DNA from: Hygrocybe punicea
Taxonomy: Eukaryota > Basidiomycota > Agaricomycetes > Agaricales > Hygrophoraceae
DNA length: 64,000 bases
Assembly: GCA_963556145.1 (NCBI GenBank)
Contig: OY744470.1
Location: 806,001 to 870,000 of the forward strand
Direction: 5' to 3'
Shown here: positions 56,219 to 64,000 of the stretch, one piece after another
Layout: the number at the start of each line of letters is the position of its first letter
How positions within the stretch are numbered: position 1 is the stretch's first letter
The notes under the pieces: model-generated
The model's input: the letters and a program-made list of their open reading frames with translations, nothing else
What the model was told of the DNA's origin: nothing
Databases searched by the model: none
Position numbers and translations under genes: made by a program

Positions 56219-59200
56219 ATGAGCTTGATCCCCCGAAAGCGACGCCAGCTTCACCCGCCCCACGAAGAACATAATCGCCACCAATCTCCTCTCATGCCAC
56301 TCAAATTTGTTACTGACAGGTTGGACGATGGCCGCCACCAGCACTTGGACGGTCTTGTCTTCAAGGGTCTTGGATTAACGCCTGAAATCCTACCCCGCCT
56401 TCCTCCTGGTCTATTCCCACCAGCTCTCTGGAGGATCGTAAAGGATCTCCCCGAGAAGCTTGATCAGAAATATACCGATATGGCGGCTGCAGAGCAACTG
56501 CTCAACGACTTGCCTGAGCTGGCCAACCTTTTTGAAGAGGCGTGGGCGTCTGGGACATTTAGAAGAATCCGGAACTTGGGTACGTTGGCATTCGATGTTA
56601 TGTGCCGTCAGTTAACGTCGCGCGCTTCCCAGAGGTTCTTAGAGCTGTGACGCCACATAAATCGAAGCGCACGCGCATGTCCAATAAACAAGTCGAGGAG
56701 CAAAGTGAGTCTGTACGATTGGTCAAAGGTTATCATGGCCTCATTTTATTCGACTTGGGCTTCAGAAACAGGTATGCCGCGTGAGCTAAGCTACGAACAG
56801 GCCTGATTGAGATTATTTAAGCAACTTTACATGCATGGAACACTCCGTTTATGGGCCAGGCTCATGAACTGCTAGCTTTGACAGTCCATGCTATGAACAG
56901 GACGCGGGGGGATTCGCCGTACGCCAACTACCTGCCTATCATCCAGAGCTCTGGGACGGGAAAATCACGGACCGTGCATGAACTCGCGCGGTTGGTATTC
57001 ACCGTCCCTTTCAACCTTCGTGGTGATGATGAAAACTCTGGCAAGTCATTTCATCATTCAACGCATTCAGGAGTATTGACAAAGATGCAGGCTATGCATA
57101 TCCTCCACCGGATCCCTCCATTCGCGATTATCTTACTCGAAAGCTGTTCCCGATGGATGAGGAAAAGCTACCGTTGAAGCAAGATGCGCGTCCTAGTTAC
57201 GATGACGTTACCGGGGCGTACCTCGTCTTTTTGGCAGAACTCTTCAAAGTTATCCGCGCCAATCTCAAAAAGAACATAAACTGTCAACGGACGGCCGAAG
57301 ATCTTGCCAGCGCCTGGCGAGAGTACTTGAATGCAGATGAGGATAATGGTATACCACCCGTTCGTTGGTCCATATATAATCAGGTCACCACGGTGCGTAA
57401 TATCTTGCGAGGCGGTATGCCCCACCGTTATCTATAATATAACTCCGTAGACGCTATTAGTTCGCAAGCAGGTGAACGCCAAAAACAATGAACTGGCGAA
57501 AGACGCACAACGCGAAATCTCTCAGCTTGAAAGTGATATCGATTTGCTTCTAAGTACAAAACCTCCGACTGGTGACGTGCGTATTCTCCTGTACTTCGAT
57601 GAAGCACATTCCTTGTCCAACATCGCGGTCAACGATGACCCCGGCGGTCGGAATTATTACGATGCCCTCTGTTCTGCGTTATCTCTTCTATCAGAATGCC
57701 ACTTGTTCGCCATCACACTCTCCACGAATTCTAATCTTTCGAGGTTTTCGCCTACGAAACGCGCGCACCATTCGAATCGAGTACATAAAGGGAAGGATAC
57801 TCTCCAAGCGCCCTATACCGAGCTGCTATTTGACTGTTTGGAGAAAGGTCAACCATTCATTCACCCCGGTGAAATGACGCTTGCCCAAGTCGCCGAAGTT
57901 GGTTTCATGGTTAAATTTGGCAGACCCCTGTCAGTTTTGCTTTCTTTTATCTTAACCACTATTGACACGTCCTTTGTGTACCTGCTGAACGTCAATAGAT
58001 TTCAAACGAGGTGGAATTCAGCCAACCACCTACCCTCAGTTAGGCATGACATGATCGACTTTGCTCGCGCGAAACTCACCGGCCGGACAAGCAATGAAGC
58101 TGACGCCGATGGCAAAGATAACCATGCTAAACGCGCACGGCTGGCTGCGCTTAGTACGCGCTTGTTGCTGGAGTTTGAGCCACGGCGGGAGGCTTCGTTA
58201 TCGATGGAGGCCGAACTGGTCGAGGGAAATATGAGGATGGCCTACAGTGTCCCCAAACATCGTGAATACGTCAGATCAGGCACCCCCTCTGAACCCATCC
58301 TTGCTGAGGCTGCTGCTCAGGAGATGAACGAGATGACCCGACCGATACCTGACATTCTGGCAGAATTTATCCGCGACGGCTTGATCGACAAGGGAGAGTC
58401 TGGTGAGCTGGTCATGCGCCTTTTGTTGACCGAGGCTTGGAGTCTGGCGGCAAAAAAAACTTGCGCTCGAGACGGCGTCCCGCTTTCGTTTAGTAGGGCT
58501 GTCCACCTATTTGACTTTTTACGGGAGCTGTTCGGAGAGAAACACCTGCAAGCCATTTTGAAAAGTCGTTCGGACAACGACTCAGATAGTGGATCGTTTC
58601 AAGAAGTATTCGAGAACGCCTTCCTCCGCTTCTCTCACTTTGCAAGGAATGGCAAGGACAACCCTACGACGACGCACACAGCCTGGGCTGCTGTTGCCCG
58701 AGGAATGGCTATTCAGTGCTCCCGTAACCAGCATATGATTGACGCTATGTTGCCACTCGTGCTCTGGGACGAAAAGCTGTGCGAGGAAATTATGTCAGGC
58801 ATTCTCATTCAGGTCAAAAACAAGGAAGATGCGGAAGTCATTCTCATCGACGAATCTCAAATTGGACAAGGAATGGGGTTCTTCCCCAAAGACAGGCCAG
58901 ATGACCACCGGCCTTACATTACCCTCGTCATGCAGCTTGGGGTACAAACTAAGGCCTCTAGAGATGCGCTGAGTGCCACTGTCTCCCCGGAATCCCAGAA
59001 AGGACCGACAATGAAACCGCGTGCTTACAAAACGCCTTCGAGGATTTCTCTACGAACTCGGCAAGCATTACGTGCCTCCGCCCCCCACCCACGCTATGCG
59101 ATACACGTCATAGGATGTTCACGCGCAGTGTACAACGTTGTGGAAAGCAAGGATCAATATTCGGTCATTCTCGGCGGTCGAGATATCCTAGACGAACATC

Positions 59201-59430
59201 CCCGACAATTCCCTGGTTCTCTTGCTGCCGTACGTCGGTACAAGCCGTTTTGGAACCCCGGTCCAGATTGCTACGACTGGATTGATGACCCGGAGTTGAA
59301 TAGAAGAATAGATTTGGAGGAGCAGGGAGACAAGTTACTTACTGGCGCTGATGCAGTCCGTTCAATATTCTTTGAAGATGAGATGAGGGAAGGTGATGAG
59401 GAGATGGATCTACTGGATCCGTTCTTGTGA
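56219..59430 (+). CDS. P-loop NTPase of a mushroom-expanded family
   Basis: Exons: 56,219 to about 56,580 (FVTDRLDDGRHQHLDGLVFK), a short one near 56,620-56,700, about 56,830-57,042, 57,096-57,390 and about 57,470-59,430. Walker A is IQSSGTGKSRTVHEL (56,941-56,985). Walker B is RILLYFDEAHSL (about 57,580). STNSNLSRF may be a sensor-like segment. The C-terminal part (SRAVYNVVESKDQYSVILGG) is of unknown role. The intron after DDENSG uses a GC donor (GCAAGT) and rejoins as YAYPPPDPSIRDYL. A second intron, about 57,930-58,001 (GTCAGT...ATAG), stays in frame and would be misread as coding; removing it gives FGRPLFQTRW. The family is abundant in Agaricomycetes and related P-loop proteins occur beside Crinkler-type nucleases; here no such partner is adjacent. 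Confidence 0.65.
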
Positions 59431-60973
59431 TTATACTGCATCAATCCCATCAATTCACCACCTTCTGTGACGCATTACATGTCTGGTGAATTGACCGAAT
59501 CACTGGAGGCAAGGCGTGACGCGTGACATAAAGAAAATTCGCCACCTAATTTTTTTTGGCCATAACCAATGGTATCCAGTCTCGAAATTCCAACGGAGAT
59601 CATAAAATGTTATCTACCCCACCCTACACTATCCATACATGACTTCCTGGCTTTCCAATTTCACCAGACAGCAGCCCTCCCAGTCAATGACACTTATATT
59701 ACAGACCAAACCAAGGGGGTGGCAGAACGGGAATTTCCGATATACACTCATATTTTATTTTAAGGGCCAGTTTGGACCCCCCCCTTCCTTCCATATAGGG
59801 TATGTTTAGATCACGTGTATATATTTTTTGCGACAATCCAATCTAGATATATCTCAAGATACTATCTATATGTAATATACCATGCTGTTAGGGGCGCCGC
59901 TTGGTACCATTCGGTTTGCAGCTCGGACACACCCAGTTTCGTGGAGCAAAATCATAGCTAAAGCATGCAAGATGAAACTGGTAAGAGTGTCAGTCCAGGG
60001 TAGGTCAAATCGGATACTGGAAGACTTACCCAAATGTAACTCAACATCTGCATTGTTATGGTCCGATGAATCACCTGCCCACAGTCCAGACAAACTGTCA
60101 GCCGAGAATTCCTGTGTGGCCCTGCAAGGGTCTTGGTATAATATAGAACTACAAGCTCAAATCTCTTACCTCTTCCTCTTTGCCATGTAACAACTGTGTA
60201 GATCGACGAATAAAATTTTTATTATGATGTATTGATCCATGGACAGCTGCTTCTCACATGGACAGCTCTTCTTCTCGTTGTGTGCTATGTATGTCCATTT
60301 TAGGGCACATTTGAACCCAAGTCGGAAAAAAATTTAAGGCCCCCGGCTGGACCCCCCCCCTCACCCCCAGTTCGGGATTCCCGTTCCACCACCCCCTTGG
60401 ACCAAACTCCAAATGCCTGACATAAAAATTCTTCTCTCCATCACACCACCCTCCAGTGCTGTAATGAAAGACTTACATCAATGTCTCAGGCCACCTCACG
60501 CCATAAAGCTGCCTCCTTGGCCTGTCTGCAGATTATACAGCCCTGGTAGCAATGCATTATATATACTGTTTTCTAAATAAGTTGGGCTAGGCTAGTGGCG
60601 GACTAGCTATCGATGTAGATTTATGACCATCAGCAAAATCAGCAATGACTTTATTGGCTTTATAAAGTTACTCTGAAGTCAAAAAAGCCAAAAAGTCATA
60701 AGTAGTTTACTCAACCCCCCCCCTCCAAAAAGTCACCGCACCGCCATCAATTATAAAGTTCAAAAAGTCCAAAAAGTCCAAAAAAGTCCAATAAAGTGAA
60801 GAAAGTCTCAGAAAGTTGAAAAGTGTCCAAAAGAAATTAAATGATGAGATAAATGGAAAACTGTATCAACCAATGTCTTTTGGTGGGTATCATAGATGGG
60901 GATGCATGCGGCATGCCTACTCTTTACAGCTGTTTGCATGTATCTTGACAATTTTTGGAAATTTTTGAATTGA
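59431..60973. other. AT-rich intergenic DNA with poly-C and AAAAAGTCC runs
   Basis: No gene is supported. Features: poly-C stretches near 59,776, 60,352 and 60,715, and an irregular AAAAAGTCC repeat at 60,760-60,830. There is also a small partial copy of the following inverted repeat at about 60,926 (TTTACAGCTGTTTGCATG). Confidence 0.5.
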
Positions 60974-62036
60974 TTACAGCTGTTTGCAGCAAGCTTGACA
61001 CTAACTCAAAATTTTTGAAGTTTAGAAAAAATAAAAGTAATTCAGCTATATCTCATGAAGTACTGCATGGATTGAGATGGTTATAGAGGGAAATTTGTAC
61101 TATTTCTAAAGGGCTATCTACTCCTGTAATTATATTGGGACAATGTTTAGTGTATGGTGAGTTGTGGATGAAATAGAAGGTAAACCAGTATTTTTTGACA
61201 TCTAAAATGATATTGTCAAATTATGGCATCAAATGAGCTCCTACGAACAAGATTGTAGGAAGGAAATTGTTCAGTTTTTTAAGGGCTAGAAGCGCATATA
61301 CCGTATTTTTCTTCATCTTTGTCATTTGAGCCTATCATCATGATTCTTGTAGGGTTTCAAGCCTCATGCAGATGAACACAGTATAGATGTAATATTTGGC
61401 TCAAAGGACAAGCAAATCATGGTATATGACATATGTACTTCTAGCCCTTAAAAAACTGAACAATTTCCTTCCTAAAATCTTGTTCGTAGGAGCTCATTTG
61501 ATGCCATAATTTGACAATATCATTTTAGATGTCAAAAAATACTGGTTTACCTTCTATTTCATCCACAACTCACCATACACTAAACATTGTCCCAATATAA
61601 TTACAGGAGTAGATAGCCCTTTAGAAATAGTACAAATTTCCCTCTATAACCATCTCAATCCATGCAGTACTTCATGAGATATAGCTGAATTACTTTTATT
61701 TTTTCTAAACTTCAAAAATTTTGAGTTAGTGTCAAGCTTGCTGCAAACAGCTGTAAACAATATAGACTTAGACAAAATTACTATACTCAATCTTGTATCT
61801 CATGAAATACTGCATGGATTGAGATGGTTGTAGAGGGGAAGTTGTACTATTTTCTAATGGCTATCAGCTCCTGTAATTATATTTGAACAATATTTAGTGT
61901 ATGATGAGTTGTGGATGAAGTAAGAGGTGACCAAGTGTTTTTTAACACCCAGAATGATATTGTTAAATTATGGCATCAAATGAGCTCCTATGAACAAGAT
62001 TGTAGAGAGAAAGTTGTTCATTTTTTCAAGGGCTAG
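60974..62036. repeat. Long inverted repeat plus a third direct copy
   Basis: Left arm 60,974 to about 61,290, right arm about 61,438-61,756, nearly perfect inverted copies of about 315 bp around a 150-bp loop. Both arms end in TTACAGCTGTTTGCAGCAAG. A third, diverged copy in the left-arm orientation runs about 61,786-62,036. There is no coding frame. It looks like a foldback transposon or nested MITEs. Confidence 0.85.
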
Positions 62037-62039
62037 CAA

Positions 62040-62949
62040 ATGTCAACTGTAAACTTGCCAAGTTTGCCTCCAACTCATTTGTTTCAGGTGTGGATTCTTC
62101 ATCCACCAAGTGTTGAAGGGACGCAAGACTAACCAATTTGCAGGGGTTCAAATGGTCGAGGTCAGAATCATCAGATCAGAATCATCAGAAAGGCTGGCAT
62201 GTGGCTGGTAGTGGATGAAAGATTGAGGAGGCTTGTGAATGGGCTGAGAAAGGGGCAGCTTCAAATGATTGGAGACAGTTGCTTTGTCCAGTGTTTGTGG
62301 ATGAAATGATTCAGACACATTGGTGCTGTTATAAATGTCCTACATGTCTTCACCAAATTTGAACTGTTGCCAGTGCACTTGTAATGCAATCATGACCAAC
62401 ACCATTGTTTTGTACTTGAATGAAATTTGGATGGTTAAAAACTTGCAAATTTCTCATATGGACAGTTGGATTTAGGACCAGTAGAGTGGATTTAGACAAT
62501 GTTGAAGACTCCAAGGCCACAAGTCCACTTTACATGGCAAGCAGAGTTGAATACAATAGATGGTGGTACAATTGTGAACAGAGCAGAGACAAGATCATTG
62601 GCAAGAAAAGGGACTATGGAGACATATATAAAGTGCAGGATGCCCACAATACAGTTATGAGATTGATTTAGAAGTGAGCCCTGAAAGGAGATTCAGAACC
62701 CATATAAGACATGAAAACATGACCAAACAACTTGATTATGAATCATAATTGATGCCATCATCACATGATAATTAGAAGCCAAACTCAGACTAATTTCCCA
62801 CATTAACACATATTCCCCCCCAACTTGCATGGACTCTTTCTCCATAACCGGTCCGCCGATTTCTTAGAAAATTGGTACAGAGCACCTCAGTAGTGTGCCC
62901 AATGGATTGCCAACTTAAATCTGCAACAATTTCGTGTCCCAGAATTGTA
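62040..62949. other. Spacer without a recognisable gene
   Basis: Contains ATAACCGGTCCGCCGATTTC at about 62,845, a relative of the CCGGTCCGCC phrase at 22,704 and 24,122. A short frame at 62,420-62,671 shows no recognisable similarity. Confidence 0.4.
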
Positions 62950-64000
62950 TATATATACATAGAAGACCGGTATAATGTGAACCAGGTATGAGATGGCAGC
63001 CATAGGATGGGCTGTGAAGCTACCATGTCCTCAACCTGAGCCAATGTCAGTGATATGAGGACATCATGAAATGGAAAACCTCACCATGCTATCAGCACCC
63101 TCCATGAAAGCTTCCAAGATCTGGCCTCCCACTCGAAACTCGTCCCTCACACCATAAGACCTTTTGCCTGCATCAGTGGTGTAGATTTGCATGACCTGAT
63201 CGATTTCAGAGAGGAAGTTTGGGTCCAGATTGTAAGCTTCCTTCTCACTGAACAAGTCTCTGCCATTGTCCAGCTTGCGGGTCACTTCGTAGGCTTGATT
63301 ATATGATGAGCGAAACATGATGTGGTTCCTCCGACATCTCACTCCACCCATCTCAGCCTGTAGGCCACCATAGCGGCTCAACGTGTTCAGATGGTGAATG
63401 GTCCCCATGGTGTAACCTCCAAGTCCATATGAAGCCTCTAAGGAATCCAATTTCCAAAGTCCCACAAGAGATTCTGGGTTTTTGGCATTGTAGGTGATGC
63501 CCAGGTCCATGTAGAGTTCTCCATGAGACCGATCCAGTGTGTAATCCCAGTCCAGACCAGGAAACTCCATCCAAAAATCCTCAAAACAGGTTTTCAAGCA
63601 TTCCTGGTTGCCTGTGGCGATTTCTTTGGTGTAGAGTTTGGAACCTTTAATTTCCAGCACAAAGAAGAATGAGCCAAACATCCCCAAGGCATCTGGCGAC
63701 TCATAAATCTGCCAGCAGAGTGAGACATCATGAAAACCAACCATCATTGGGGAATGACTCACCAGTCTTCTCATGTGTTGAAGCAAAAGTCGGAAAGAGG
63801 CCCGTTTGAATGGAAACGTTGGAGACTTTCCAGATTCCACCTTGAATTTCCCCTTGGCAGATGCCTTGAACCTCATCTGCTCACTGCTGAGAGCCATGTA
63901 TGGATAGAACGCATCATCCATCGCCAAAAGCATTGCTGGGCTGACCACCTTGTTCCAAAACTGTCCCTGAATATCCCAAGGCACCATGCTCATCCATCGT
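62950..64000 (-). CDS. Large uncharacterised protein family, second copy (5' outside window, 3' truncated)
   Basis: The exon from 64,000 to about 63,084 reads MFGSFFFVLEIKGSKL, LDWDYTLDRSHGELYMDLG, GTIHHLNTLSRYGGLQAEM and KRSYGVRDEFRVGGQ, aligning collinearly with residues about 370-560 of the gene at 1-3,343. A GTGAGG donor and GCTCAG acceptor lead to a second exon at about 63,034 (VEDMVASQPILWLPSHTWFT), matching EYLQHEPILWVKSSTFLNF of the first gene. The match ends near 62,960 in AT-rich DNA, so about 500 C-terminal residues are missing. It is probably a truncated copy. It faces the first gene across the window. Confidence 0.6.

Noticed and set aside
62420..62671. 83-aa frame
   Set aside because: No similarity, no splice context and atypical composition in an AT-rich spacer.

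Overview
The window looks like a repeat-rich, probably subtelomeric or otherwise heterochromatic, piece of an Agaricomycete (mushroom-forming basidiomycete) nuclear genome. The evidence is short (about 50-70 nt) GT-AG introns in nearly every gene, a few GC-AG introns, Gypsy-type LTR remains, pogo-, hAT- and KDZ/Plavaka-like transposon genes, a HAD-terpene cyclase of the fungal drimane type, and an intron-bearing MED14 copy. No rRNA, tRNA, CRISPR array or prokaryotic operon was seen. All gene models below are read by eye from frames and splice signals.

Layout. 0-5.7 kb: a large uncharacterised protein (5' end outside the window), then purine tracts, a 171-bp foldback, short TTAGGG-type repeats, a 169-bp tandem repeat and an LTR-like sequence. 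5.7-20.4 kb: three copies plus one relic of a multi-exon gene with a ParB/sulfiredoxin-like N-terminus (GRHR motif), arranged D> <A B> <C. More than 30 copies of a 28-bp interrupted palindrome (CCGAACATAG-8 nt-CTATGTTCGG and variants) sit in their introns and spacers and essentially nowhere else in the window. 20.4-24.3 kb: a C-terminal relic of the large protein family and two satellite arrays with 146- and 150-bp monomers. 24.3-30.4 kb: ordinary small genes, a PD-(D/E)XK nuclease-like gene and a HAD-terpene cyclase fusion. 30.4-32.5 kb: purine-rich low-complexity DNA.

32.7-42.9 kb: a pogo-like transposase pseudogene split by an 8,816-bp element with a perfect 8-bp target-site duplication and 23-bp terminal inverted repeats (hAT type). 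The element has no visible hAT transposase. It carries captured sequence: a decayed MED14 gene, the N-terminal parts of two other genes and one small gene. 43.6-49 kb: a large DDE-type transposase with a divergent partner gene. 49-55.7 kb: a WW-domain, disordered, proline/serine-rich gene with a frameshift, then a conserved multi-exon gene whose last intron holds a 416-bp foldback. 56.2-59.4 kb: a P-loop NTPase of a family expanded in mushrooms. 59.4-64 kb: AT-rich DNA with a long inverted repeat and a 3'-truncated second copy of the large protein family, pointing inward.

Most notable: (1) the pairing of ParB-like genes with a locally confined palindrome family, and (2) the gene-capturing hAT-like element.
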